Shown here: one piece after another, positions 21,353 to 32,095 of the stretch | Layout of the letters: each line of letters begins with the position of its first letter | Numbering within the stretch: position 1 is the stretch's first letter | From: Adiantum capillus-veneris | Lineage: Eukaryota > Streptophyta > Polypodiopsida > Polypodiales > Pteridaceae | Length of the DNA: 60,000 nt | NCBI GenBank assembly: GCA_014529385.2 | Contig: CM043953.1 | Coordinates: forward strand, 88,530,342 to 88,590,341 | Direction of reading: 5' to 3' | Notes under the pieces: model-generated | What the model was told of the DNA's origin: nothing | Database searches by the model: none | The model's input: the letters and a program-made list of their open reading frames with translations, nothing else | Made by a program: the position numbers and the translations under genes

Positions 21353-22187
21353 TGTTAACTGAGTCAACGTCAGTTAACAGAAGCTGCTAAAGACTAAAGA
21401 CGTAGGGATGCACATCGAAGATCAAAGTGAAGAAGCAGTAAAGATTGGAGTTACACATTTATCACACATTTTCTCAAAATGGTCACGTATTGTAAATTCC
21501 CGATTTATTTCAAGCCATTGTAATATTTTAATGTGTTACGGGCTCAATAAGAGTTCCAATATGTAAAGCATAGGTCACTTAGTGTACCTGGGTTGCAGAT
21601 ACAATAAGTGTGGAGCCTCAAAGGTCTTGGGCGCTGGACATTACACATTTTAGACCTTGGCTAAGGTATAAAAGCCAACTTTGTAAAGATTTTATTAAGT
21701 TTTTTGGATAAGAAATACACAGCGTGAGCTAACAACGCTCACTTATCGCCTTCTCGCGCTTCCTACTCCCTCTCCGGTTGTCACATTGCGAATGCGTTTG
21801 TTGCATTGCAACCGCAGGTAAGAGCTCTACGCATTGACATAAGCCATTCACAGTATTTCGTACCTTTTGGCGTCGTCGACCCGCGGCCTAATTTCATTAT
21901 AATTAGGAATTTACATGTTCAAATAAAAAACTAAGCATAGGTGGGGTATTGGGGCATCATTGCTAAGCATTTAGATGCATTCTGGGTCGAAAAAGACTAA
22001 GTCAAAAATCCACTGTTGTTAATAATCGCGATTTTGGAACTTGACATAAAGTGGGGTTTGAGGCCATAGGCATGTGTACTTAGGTCTTATAATCTTGTCC
22101 TAGAAATTTCATTACGTTGGATGTCATTTGATGCTATAACGGATGTGATTTGCTTGCCGATGAGCGATTGGCTTTTGGTGATTTCAG
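21353..22187 (+). repeat. LTR start and following non-coding sequence
   Basis: TGTTAACTGAG follows the polypurine tract. A TATAAAAG box is at 21667-21674. The LTR end is not determined; it must lie before the minus-strand copia fragment at about 22188. No gene is seen. Confidence 0.45.
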
Positions 22188-23420
22188 TCACTTGAGTGTG
22201 GCTTGAGTTAAATGCGAGTTGTTAGTTGTTTTCCAAGAGATTGACAACCTCTTGTAGCCTCTATGCACTAGTTGAGTCAGCTTCATCCCATGGTTTGATA
22301 AATTAATCGTGGTTCTCGCTGTTACTACAATAAGATAGGATGGTGAGGTTAGACATGCGTCCCACACCAACCTTTTCTCATTTGGCACAACCACCAAAGA
22401 TCCCTTTGAGATCTTCCAACATTTGTTTCCGAATGGAATGTTGTGACCTTCATCGTCCAATTGTCTTGTAGAGATCAAATTTTTGCAAAGAGAAGGAACA
22501 TGCCTAATATCTTTAATCTTCCATTTATTTTCGTTAGCAGTTTTGACACAAACCGTACCTTTTTCGACAATTTCACAAGCTTCATCATCTCCCAAGTATA
22601 CATACCCAAAATTACCTTTTGTATAATCTCGAAAATGCTTCTTGTGCGGTGTCGCATGGAATGAAGCCCCATAATCTACTCTCCAGGAATTAGACACATT
22701 GTCTAATGAGAGAATTAGCATGGAATGAAGCCCCAGAATCTACTATCCAAGAATTAGACACATTGTCTAATGAGAGAATTAGAGCATCTTGCTCTACTTT
22801 ACCTGCCACATTGGCATTCAATGTTGGCTTGTTGTCTTGAGACTCTGACTCCTTCTTCTTCTTTGACCAAAAATCCTTCTTGATGTGGCCCTTCTTACCG
22901 TAGTTCCAACATTCAAGAACTAACTTTGAGTGTGACTTTCTCCGTCTTGAGCGATCGCGATCCTTTTGGCTTTTGAACCTCTCCATAGCCTTCCTCTTAT
23001 TTCCACTCACAATATAGCACTTGATGATTCGCATGTGATTCTCCTTTGCATTTTATCTCTTAGGAGAACACCCACAACATCATCAAACTTAAGAGTATTT
23101 GTGCCAGAGATAGAGTTACTTAAAGCCATCACAAGGCTGTCCCAACTATCCGATAGAGATGATCGTATAAGGAGGGCTTGCACTTCATAATCAAAATTGA
23201 TTTTCACCGATTGAAGTTGACTTATATTGGTGTTAAAGTCATTTAGTTGTTCTGCAATTGAACAATTCTCTGCCATTTTTAGATTGAACAAGGGGTTCAT
23301 GAGAAATACCTTATTAGATGCTGATGTTTTCTTGTAGAGGCCTTTAAGTGACTTCATCAAGTTCTCCATGGTCTACATCTCCGAAACGTTGAAGGCCACT
23401 GTTGACGCCAAGCTTAGCCG
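22188..23420 (-). pseudogene. Ty1/copia gag-protease fragment
   Basis: Read on the minus strand from 23369 there is a copia gag (LKGLYKKTSASNKVFLMNPL), then a CCHC knuckle with its second Cys changed (CWNYGKKGHIKKDF), a protease with SWIVDSGASFHA, and the region after it (HVPSLCKNLISTRQLDDEG) up to the start of the pre-integrase segment. Integrase and reverse transcriptase are missing. A 64 bp tandem duplication repeats the protease active-site segment, and the second copy carries DYGAS instead of DSGAS. Frames are broken near 23010 and 22700. It belongs with the primer site at 24241-24252 and the LTR to its right. Confidence 0.8.
22655..22782 (-). repeat. 64 bp tandem duplication with an internal palindrome
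   Basis: Two direct copies (about 22655-22718 and 22719-22782) cover the protease active-site codons. Each holds ATTAGACACATTGTCTAAT, an 8 bp inverted repeat around CAT. The length is not a multiple of three, so it shifts the frame. Confidence 0.75.
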
Positions 23421-23449
23421 GATTGTTCCTAATGCCTTTCAGCTCCATT

Positions 23450-23558
23450 GATCCTCCTATTGTCTACTCTCCCACACCCCCTTTTCTCTTTTTCTACTGC
23501 TTTTTGGTGCATTGATGTCAGTGTGTGGGTGTGCCCCAGGCCGTTTTTTGTGGTGTAA

Positions 23559-23634
<76 letters not shown>

Positions 23635-23851
23635 GGAGTTGTGTGTTGGTCGTTAATGTGATGGAAATTGTAATGGAAATCGTGTGGATGGTGCATGGAT
23701 GTTGATTCTTTAGGGGGTGTGTGCATTTGTCGGACAGTGTGTGCTTTGAAAAGCGTGTCATTATGAAGGTCTTTTCTGAGAGGAGTGGGGTTTTGTGACT
23801 ACCCTAGGCTATAGAGAGGCAATTTGGTGTGTGTTCGCATTCCCCTCTCCA
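23450..23851 (+). repeat. LTR-like remnant containing a long (GA)n tract
   Basis: The right end (GGCTATAGAGAGGCAA, then CCCCTCTCCA at 23842-23851) matches the last 60 bp of the LTR-like sequence ending at 51784. It lies in what should be the leader of the minus-strand copia element, so a solo or truncated LTR insertion is likely. The left boundary is not visible. Confidence 0.35.
23561..23628 (+). repeat. (GA)n microsatellite
   Basis: About 66 bp of nearly pure AG repeat. Confidence 0.95.
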
Positions 23852-24240
23852 ACGTGCATGCAAGAGGAAGAGTGCAAAATTCAACACATATAAGTTGTTT
23901 TCCCTTGAGAAAGTGCAACACACACTATATGAAAGCTCCAAAGGATGTCGGACATGTAGATTTGTGAAAGAATAAGCTCTTACCTATCATAAGGAAAAAC
24001 AAAGAAAAACACACTTGGTATATCTTGAGGCGTCCGTAGAGTACTTTCCTCTATGCATCTCATAACGTATTTTTGAGGGCACAAATAGCTTCGAAAAGGG
24101 GGGTTAAACCTAAGGACGCCTGCTAGAAAAACTCTCAAGATCGCGAGTATGCCTCCATGATGAGTTATGTGAAAAACAACGAGAAAATTGTGATCGTGCA
24201 TGCGGCACGATGTGCAGACCCAAACTTGGTTTGTAACCAT

Positions 24241-24252
24241 GCTTTGATACCA
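24241..24252 (-). other. Primer binding site of the minus-strand copia element
   Basis: On the minus strand this reads TGGTATCAAAGC, one base from the tRNA-iMet-type TGGTATCAGAGC. The LTR end (ATCTCA on the minus strand) is a few bases away at 24256. Confidence 0.75.
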
Positions 24253-24255
24253 ATA

Positions 24256-24545
24256 TGAGATACTAGGGACTAGCACATGCACATCTCCACCCAACGATCC
24301 CGAATATAGGCCCCTTGTACTGCAAGTGTCTCCTAGCTCTTGGCCTATCCCGTCTTACCCTAGGCATGACATGTGAGTTATGGCCAAAAAAAGCCACCAT
24401 ATGTCAATGATAATGTGTGAAATATTGCTATGCACCATTATACACTAATGATATAAGGAGTAAAGGATTTCAAGGCACCTCTCATGCCACTTAGATAGAG
24501 CACAAATGTACGACTTGGAAGTGCAAATAATTTTTTTAAAAAGGG
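24256..24545 (-). repeat. LTR of the minus-strand copia element
   Basis: Non-coding sequence between its primer site and the neighbouring plus-strand copia LTR. The inner end fits the CA rule; the outer end is inferred. Confidence 0.4.
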
Positions 24546-24759
24546 GAGATGATGTGTGTGAACACACTTACGACCGTCGAGGCATTTTTTCCCTCTTTAG
24601 GAGGGTTTTCCCCTCTGTGCATTGTATATACACCCATCACTATAGGGCCATATTATATTTCAATTGCACAGTAAGTAACACACTCTCTGTTGTGTGACTT
24701 GAGAGCTTACTTTGTCTTCTCCAAGTTGTGTGTGTTTCCTTGCAACCCTAATTCTAACA
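24546..24759 (+). repeat. Truncated 5' LTR of copia copy 2, with primer site
   Basis: It matches 35840-36044, including GATGTGTGTGAACACACT and the end CCTAATTCTAACA. The primer site TGGTAGCAGAGC (24762-24773) differs by one base from the iMet site. Confidence 0.75.
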
Positions 24760-25109
24760 ATTGGTAGCAGAGCATGTTGCGTCCTCCAGGCTTAGTCGCC
24801 AGCACATGCATACTCACTTTCTCTTATTTTGTGAGCTTTGGTGAGTGTCATCAGGTTGAAAATACTTTGAGAGAGCTCATATTTTTTATTCAGACTCATT
24901 TCAGCCTCCATTTCCACACAAGCAGTGCTCCATAGGCAATTTCTTCATTTTGTGCAAATTTTTTGTCAATGCCCTTTTTTGCATAGGAGATCGCTTACAG
25001 TCTTCTATATGTTGTGCTATATAGCACGTGTTGGTCCCGTTTTGTTTATCCTCTTATCGGGAAATTTTCACATTAGGTGTAGGCATTCGCCACAGTTGAC
25101 AACAACACA

Positions 25110-27510
25110 AATGTTTTCAAGATGTTTGCTACTAAGGATAGATTGGATGGGCACAATTACCCTATATGGGCTTACATGATGCAACATGTCCTTGTATCAA
25201 AGGGTTGTTGGAATATTGTGTAGGGCATTGATGTACGTCTTGGTTTGAGGATGTAGGCGATGTTGAAGATGTTGCACGTTTTGGTGGCAGGGTTGTTGTT
25301 GCTCGAACTATTTTTCCTACGACTCAGCAAGCTCGTTGGGATGTAAGAGATGTGCAGGCTCATGCATTGATTGTGTTGTCCGTGAAGCACACTATTACTC
25401 CTCATATTTGTTCAACAAAATCTACAAAACAAGCTTGGGATATTCTGGCTGGTCTTTATGCAAGTTGCAATGAAGCTAAAATTGCATTGCTGCGTAAAGA
25501 GCTGGAGTCAAAGTTTATGCATGAGGAAGATGAGATGGACACTTTCCTTGTTGGTGTCAAGGATATTAATTAGCAACTTAGTTTTGATGGCAAAGTCATT
25601 TCTGACAGTTCCCTTGTGTAGACTATTCTTACCAGACTTTTGCTAGTACTTGGAGACTTATGACCCAAGGAAATCCAGAAGTTGTCAAGTTTCATGCATT
25701 ATGCACACTGCTGTTGCAAGAGTCCTTTTGAGAAAAAATAAGACTAAACAGCGTGCAGTTGAACATGCCTTTATTGTTGCTCAAAGAAAAGGTGGTGATA
25801 GCAATGTAGCCACTTCGGATGGTTCTTCTACGAGTGGTAAATCACCACTATTCTTAATGCTTCTGCTGGCAGCAATTTGTTTGGGAATTCTAGCGAAAAG
25901 GGAAAAAAGAAGATGTGTTTTCATTATTATAAAGCTAATGAATCACTTGATCAAGTAGTTTCCTAAGTTGAAGGCAAAAGAGGCCAAGAAGAAAGAGCTG
26001 GTTCCACTACAAATGTAGTTACTGCTTAGTCTTTTGGGAAAGGATATTTTGATGATAATGTTGATGCAGAATGGGCTTAGTGCAGAGTGCACTTATCATC
26101 CTTCTGTCCATGATGCATGTATGTCAGTTGTTGCAGATGCTTGTGTGGTACTTTGATAGTGGTGCTACAAAGCACATTACCTCTCATCGTGACTTGTTTA
26201 CCTCTCTTGAGGATGTCCCTCATGGGAATTATGTCACTTGTGCCAACAATGCCTCTTATCCGGTCAAGGGAGTTGGAAAGATTGTGCTAACTGATATGAA
26301 TGGCAGTTCTTTCATACTTATTGATGCACTTTATGTACCTGGGATCAAGAAGAACCTTTTCTCTACATCTGCACTTGCTAGACTTGGTCTTGTTGGTGAA
26401 ATTTGTGGATGACAAATGTAAAATTCATGATCTCAGTTTTGATGATGAGATTGTTGCTTTAAGAATTTTATTTTGTGGGTTGTATAAGCTCACTTTCTAT
26501 GACGAGTGTGGGTAGAATTTTGTAAATGTAGTTGTAATTTCTTAGGCTATTTTAGATGCAAAACTTTGGCATGCACGTTTTGGACATCTGAATTTTGCCA
26601 ATTTGTTGCATTTGCAAAAATATGATATGGTTGCTTCTTTGCCGCCTCTAGAAGCACCTGTCAAACATGTTTGTGAAGGCTTTATTTTGGGTAAGATGCA
26701 ACATTCAAAGTTTTCAAAGGATGGTTCAATTAGGGCCAGATGGAGGTTGAAGCTTGTGCATAGTGATGTTTGTGGACCCATGCAACCTCCGTCCTTGGGC
26801 AATTACCTTTACATCGTGACTTTCATTCATGATTACTCCATGCATGCATGGGTGTATTCGTTGAAAGCAAAGTCCAAAGTATTTATGTGCTTCAAAAAAT
26901 TTCTAGTTATGGCTAATTGTACTATGGGCATTCTCCGTCTCGATAGAGGGGGGGGAGTATATGTTTCATGAATTTAACACATTTATTGCTAGACGTGGGA
27001 TAAAACACCAATGTACAGTGTCGTATACACCTCAACAAAATCGTGTTGCTGAGAGAGAGAAACAGGTCACTTATGGAAATGGCATGATGTATGGTCAAAA
27101 GTCAAGCTTTGCCACATTCGTTTTGGCTTGAGGCTATCATGTGTACCACTTACGTACTTAGCAGGTGTCCTACAAAAGCTTTGTAGTCTATGACTCCATA
27201 TGAAGCATGGCAGGATAGAAAGCCTTCTATTGATCACATGTGTGACTTTGGCTGTTTGGCTTATGCTTTAATGCCACAAGCAGAGTGCAAAAAATTGGAT
27301 GATTAGGTCGTCAAATCCATTTTTGTTGATTATAGTGCTGAAAGCAAAGGTTACAGGTTGTACCATCCAGAAACAAAGTGTATCTTGGTTTCACAAGATG
27401 TTGTGTTTGTGGAAGATTCTGTTCAGCCCTTGTTGTCATGTACTAGAGATAGTAATGTTAGTTCGCAAGACATTTATGATAGTTTGTTGCCTCTTTTCAG
27501 TGGTGAAAAT
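25110..27510 (+). pseudogene. Copia copy 2 gag, protease and integrase (broken)
   Basis: Gag starts around RLDGHNYPIWAYMMQ and is broken by several stops and small deletions. A protease with VWYFDSGATKHITSHRD is at about 26140. The pre-integrase and integrase segments follow (RLDRGGG with the frame lost near 26950; TPQQNRVAERE-like sequence near 27030). Many stops are seen against the 35819 copy. It cannot be functional. Confidence 0.85.
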
Positions 27511-27704
27511 TGTTAGGGTCAGTCCAGCCAAGGGTGTGAACATATTGTAAGGTTTATAAAGGCCTTTGAAAATAATAATAAAACTCTCTTTCATTTTGTG
27601 CTCCATTCGTCTACTATCTTATCCCCTCTCTGTCTTCTCTGCGCTCACTCCCCTCTCCATTGCCATGTCAATTCATGAATCCATCCGCTTTGCAAGCTTT
27701 GCAA
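27511..27704 (+). repeat. 5' LTR of the non-autonomous element
   Basis: Similar to 28891-29098, with a few substitutions and an indel near the start. Primer site at 27706-27717. Confidence 0.85.
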
Positions 27705-28116
27705 CTGGTATCAAAGCTTTGGTGTACAATCCTAAGTTTGGATCAAATTGCAAACAAGGAGTGGCAAACCTCTAAGAGAGAGAGGGTTTGAACTTCTGCA
27801 TGTAGAGAGGTAGATCAAGCAGGAATGGTCAAGTAGCTAATGTTGCCACATCTCTTGCTTTGTGCTTCTTGGGCACCTAGAAGCTCGCAAACGTTGTCAA
27901 GAGCGTGGGAGTGGTTTGGGCTTGGCAAGAAAGCAATAGAAGCAACATATTTCAGTCCTGCAACAAGCGGGTTCAGACCTACAAGAGCTCAAGGAAGGTG
28001 GCTGAGGAGCCGGGTACGGTGCTGCACAAGCAACTCAGGATACACTGGCAGCGACCGAGTGCAAGCAAGCCAAACAAGGAGCCAAGTGGAGGAGGGTCTA
28101 GGAGTGCCCTGCACTG

Positions 28117-28377
28117 TTGCAAGACATCGTCAGCACTATTGCTCTTCAGATCAGAAGACACATCACCATAGAATTTAGCATTAGACGTCCTAGCCGGCCC
28201 CTTCAAGTCCGACTTGCTTCTTGCGCTCCTGACTTTGAGTTGTGGGATCCCTTGACTGGAAAAACATGGAAGCTAGTTGAATCTGAAATCATGTTTATTT
28301 GTAATCATTGCCCTTTTGTGGTATATCTGAAGATGGAAGCAGCAACGTTTGGAGAAGCCATCGGCTACAATAGATAG
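28117..28377 (+). pseudogene. Captured thioredoxin-like (redoxin) gene fragment
   Basis: The frame reads APDFELWDPLTGKTWKL and then IMFICNHCPFVVYLK. From memory, the order APDF, a Gly-Lys-x-(Trp/Tyr) turn, then MFICNHCPFV with a C-x-x-C is that of a redoxin/thioredoxin-like family found in bacteria and plants. About seven residues expected between the two pieces seem to be missing, and after VVYLKM the resemblance stops, so only the N-terminal third of the domain is present. It lies in sense orientation between the two LTRs. I infer capture of a spliced host mRNA segment. The next frame (28349-28606) has another coding-like stretch that I do not recognise. Confidence 0.5.
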
Positions 28378-28890
28378 AAATGGCAGTGATGACACCGTCA
28401 TTATCTTTAATACAAAAAACTTTGTTGAATTCTTCTGTTATCAAAATGAAAATGGCCTTATTTTTCAATTCAGAGGATGTTCACACAATTATGACTATGT
28501 ATGGAAATTGACCACGATTGAATACACATTGCCCATGATGAATGAATTTGGTGCAAAGCCCCACATGATAATTTATTGTAAAGGGAGTAGACATTGCCTC
28601 AGCTAGTACGATGACGCCGGTGGTAAGACCTTCCCTCACAAATTGTAGAAGCCTAGATTGTTTTGTAACCCACTGTCATGAGGTTAACGGGTAAACCTAA
28701 ACCCAAGATTTGGTCGTAAACCAAAAACCCCTTGTGTTGGTAGCTCGGTAGTAACACGAGGTTGTAAGAAAATCTAAAACTCACGGTTGAAAAGTATACC
28801 AAAAACTCGTTGTTCCATGAGAGTGAAGAACTTAGCTCAAGGGGGTGTATGATGATAATGATGACGCCAAGTTTGGCTGAAGGGGGCGAT

Positions 28891-29098
28891 TGTTAGGGTC
28901 AACCCAAATTTAGGCGGCCAAGGGTATGAACATATTGTAAGGTTTATAAAGGCCTTTGAAAGTAATTTAAAAACTCTCTTTCATTTTGTGCTCCACTCGT
29001 CTACTATCTTGACTCCTCTCTCTCTCTCTTCTCTACGGTCACTCCCCTCTCCATTGCCATGTCGATTCGTGACTCCATCCGCTTTGTGAGCTTTGCAA
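28891..29098 (+). repeat. 3' LTR of the non-autonomous element
   Basis: Partner of 27511-27704, preceded by the purine run and by GCCAAGTTTGGC, a short possible hairpin. Confidence 0.85.
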
Positions 29099-31010
29099 GG
29101 AAATTTGAATGTAAATTCAAATGAGGTAAATGTACAGCCTATGGGGGTTTCTAAAAATGTTAGAGATCAACCAATTTCTGACACAGATGTACTTGATGAG
29201 GAAAGGGCTGAGAATGAGCAGGCTAGAGGTATGCCAAAATGGCTGGTGCATACTTTGCGTGATAGTAAACTGGATGCAACTTTGTCTAGTCATACTTGTT
29301 CAGGTTCTTGCCATGCATCTTATGCATCAAATTTCTATGCTTTGGTTGTTTCCAGTTTATGTGATGTTGAGGAACCTCTGTCTTTTGATGAAGCATAGAA
29401 TTCAAAAAATTGGAAGGCTGCCATGCAATCAGAATACGATGCACTTATAGAAAATGACACATGGACTTTATGTAATTTGCCTCCCGGCAAATAGGCCATT
29501 GGTACAAAGTGGATTGACAAGTTGAAGCGTAAGCCGGATGGTGAAATTGATCGCTATAAGGCTCAACTTGTTGCAAAAGGCTATGCAAAGCAGAAAGGCA
29601 TAGATTATGAATAGAATTTTTCTCCCACTTGCTGTACGACTACTGTGTGTTTTCTATGTGCATTGGTAGCTCATTTTGGTTGGGATGTACATTAGTCATA
29701 CATTGTTACCGCTTTCTTGAATGGTGGCATATTTGAGGAAGTTTATGTAATGCAGCCTTGCAATTTTGTCAAGGAAGGACAAGAGGATAAGTGTGCAAAT
29801 GTAAGAAAGATTTGTATGGGTTGAAACATCCTCCTCGTGCTTGGTATGAGAAAGTTGACACTCGTTTGGTTAAACAAGGCTTTCGTATAATAGTCCACCA
29901 ACAAAAAGCACATTGTATGTAAAGTGTGAGGGCGATGTACTTCTCATCATTGTTCTATATGTGGATGATTTGTTGATCACTGATTCGAATGAGGTACATA
30001 TTGTTGAATTTAAGGCTAATTTGAATGCTACTTTCAAGATGAAATATTTGGGGCTATTGCACCATTACTTGGGCATATAGTTTAAGCAGTGTGATGGTTG
30101 TATTGCCTTGTGTCAGACAAGCTACATAGAGACGTTGCTATGTAAGTTTGGACTTGAGGATTGAAAACCTATTATCACTCCCATGGAAACAGGTTTGACA
30201 TTGAGTCTTCATGATGTTGGTGATCCTACCGATGTCATTCTTTACCAAAATGTAGTTGGATGCCTTATTTATGTATACATCACAAGGCCATATATTCAGT
30301 TTGCAGTCTCAGGGTTAGTAGATTTATGCATAGTCCATGGTCTAAGCATTTGCATGCTATCAAGAGGATCACAAGGCCAGATATTCAGTTTACAGTCTCA
30401 TGGGTTAGTAGATTTATGCATAGCCCATGGTTTAAGCGTCACAGGCTATCAAGTGGATCTTTCTCTACTTGAGTGGCACTTTACATCTTGGGTTTTTTAT
30501 CCCAAGGGGAGGTCATTTCGACCAGATTTACATGCTTTTTTGGACTCAGATTGGGCAGGTTGTTTTGGCACGGGAGTGTCCACAAGTGGTTTTTTGTTTC
30601 ATGCTCAATAGTTCATGCATATCATGGTTGAGCAAGAAGCAACCTACTATGGCCACTTCCAGTTGTGCAGTCTTCACCAGGTACGGTTGAGTGTGTATAG
30701 CTCATACGCCTTATGGTTGATTTGGGTGTTGGACGGGACACTGCCAACATCATCTACATTGACAATCAATGCACATTGGCAGTTGCAAGGAACCCAATTT
30801 TTTCATGCTTTCACAAAGCACATTGAGGTGCATTATCACTATGTGAGGGAGAGACTTTCAGTAGGAGAGATTATCTAGGCTTATATGCCAACACATGACA
30901 ACCTTGTAGACCTTTTAACAAAGGCATTGTCTCATGAGAAGTTTGAAGCTTTCCATAAAGCTTTGGGTTTGCTCCCCTTTGTGGACAAATCCTGTTCTGA
31001 GGACATGGTT
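29099..31010 (+). pseudogene. Copia copy 2, reverse transcriptase and RNase H (broken)
   Basis: It resumes exactly where 27510 left off. Recognisable parts include KRKPDGEIDRYKAQLVAKGYA, LYVDDLLIT at about 29960 and the RNase H end (HYHYVRERLSVGEI, then NLVDLLTKALSHEKFEAF). An 89 bp tandem duplication and several stops disrupt it. Confidence 0.85.
30281..30458 (+). repeat. 89 bp tandem duplication in copia copy 2
   Basis: CACAAGGCCA...TATCAAGAGGAT is repeated with period 89 (starts 30281 and 30370). It shifts the reading frame of the reverse transcriptase. Confidence 0.8.
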
Positions 31011-32095
31011 GTTGTCTGTACTATAGTAATGTTAGCTCACATGACATTTATGATAGTTTCTTGCCTTTTTTTAGTGGTGGAAATTTGAATGTAAATTCAA
31101 ATGAGATAAATGTACAGCCTATGGGGGTGTCTAAAAATGTTATAGATCAGCCTATTACTGATGCAGATATACATGATGTACTTGATGAGGGAAGGGTTAA
31201 GAATGAGCAGGCTAGGGGTATGCCAAAATGGCTAGTATAGACTTTACGTGATAGTAAATTGGATGCAGCTTAATTAGTCTAGTCTTAATCATTTAGGTTC
31301 TTGCCATGCATCTTATGCATCAGATTGTTATGCTTTGGCTCTATCTAGCTTATGTGATGTTGAGGAACCTCTGTCTTTTGATGAAGCACATAATTCAAAA
31401 AATTTGATGGTTGCCATGCAATCACAATATGATGCACTTATAAAAAAAGACATACAGACTTTATGTGATTTGCGTCCTGGCAAAAAGGCCATTGGTATGA
31501 AGTGGCTTTACAAGTTGAAATGTAAGTTGGATGGTGATATTGATTGCTATAAGGCTCAACTTATTGCAAAAGGCTATGCATAGCAGAAAGGCATAGAATA
31601 TGAATAGACTTTTTCTCCCACTTGTCTTATGACTACTGCCCGTTTTCTATGTGCATTTGGCAGCTCATTTTGGTTGGGATGTACATCATTCAGAATGGTG
31701 ACATATTTGAGGAAGTTTATGTAATGCAACCTCACAGTTTTCTCATTAAAGGGAAAGATGATAAAGTTTACAAATGTAAGAAAGCTTTGTATGGATTGAA
31801 GGAATATCCTCGTGCTTTCTATGAGAAAACCAACACTCATTTGGTCAAACGAGGCTTTTGTAACAGTCCAACAGAAAGCACATGTACTTCTCATTGTTGT
31901 TCTAACTTCTATATGTAGATGATTTGCTAATCATTGGTCCGAATGAGGCACATATTGCTGAATTTAAAGTTGGTTTGAATGCTACATTCAAGGTGAAAGA
32001 TTTGGGCATGTTGCATCATTGCTTGGGCATACAATTTAAGCAATGTGATGGTGGTATTGCCTTGTGTCAAACAAGTTAAATAGAGACATTGCGAT
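31011..32095 (+). pseudogene. Partial copia copy 3 (end of integrase to reverse transcriptase)
   Basis: It begins mid-element at a point matching 38765 of the fuller copia and runs to about 39870 of it, where it is cut by a Tat-like LTR at 32096. Coding remnants include SLCDVEEPLSFDEA, KKAIGMKWLYKLKCK and the sequence around CRFGTP-like breaks. It follows copy 2 with no LTR between them, so the junction is a recombination or deletion scar. Confidence 0.8.

Larger units (their letters stand above)
27511..29098 (+). mobile_element. Non-autonomous LTR element with a captured thioredoxin-like fragment
   Basis: Two direct repeats of about 200 bp (27511-27704 and 28891-29098), both starting TGTTAGGGTC and ending GCTTTGCAA, flank 1.2 kb with no gag or pol. 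A primer site TGGTATCAAAGC follows the first repeat and a purine run AGGGGGCGA precedes the second. It splits copia copy 2 exactly between GGTGAAAAT and GGAAATTTGAATG, so a target duplication of (G)GAAAT with one mismatch is visible. The design is that of a TRIM or small LARD element. The captured fragment is listed separately. Confidence 0.85.
24546..31010 (+). mobile_element. Decayed Ty1/copia element, copy 2, carrying a nested insertion
   Basis: It is clearly related to the fuller copia at 35819-40955 along its whole length: LTR, gag, protease, integrase, reverse transcriptase and RNase H appear in the same order. The LTR lacks its first 20-30 bases, the 3' LTR is missing, and stops are frequent. 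The sequence is interrupted at 27511-29098 by a non-autonomous LTR element. It ends near 31010, where the sequence jumps back to the middle of pol (copy 3). Confidence 0.85.

Noticed and set aside
22188-24545. Minus-strand copia and the plus-strand copia as one element
   Set aside because: Opposite orientation, different protease and gag sequences, and separate primer sites at 24241 and 24762.
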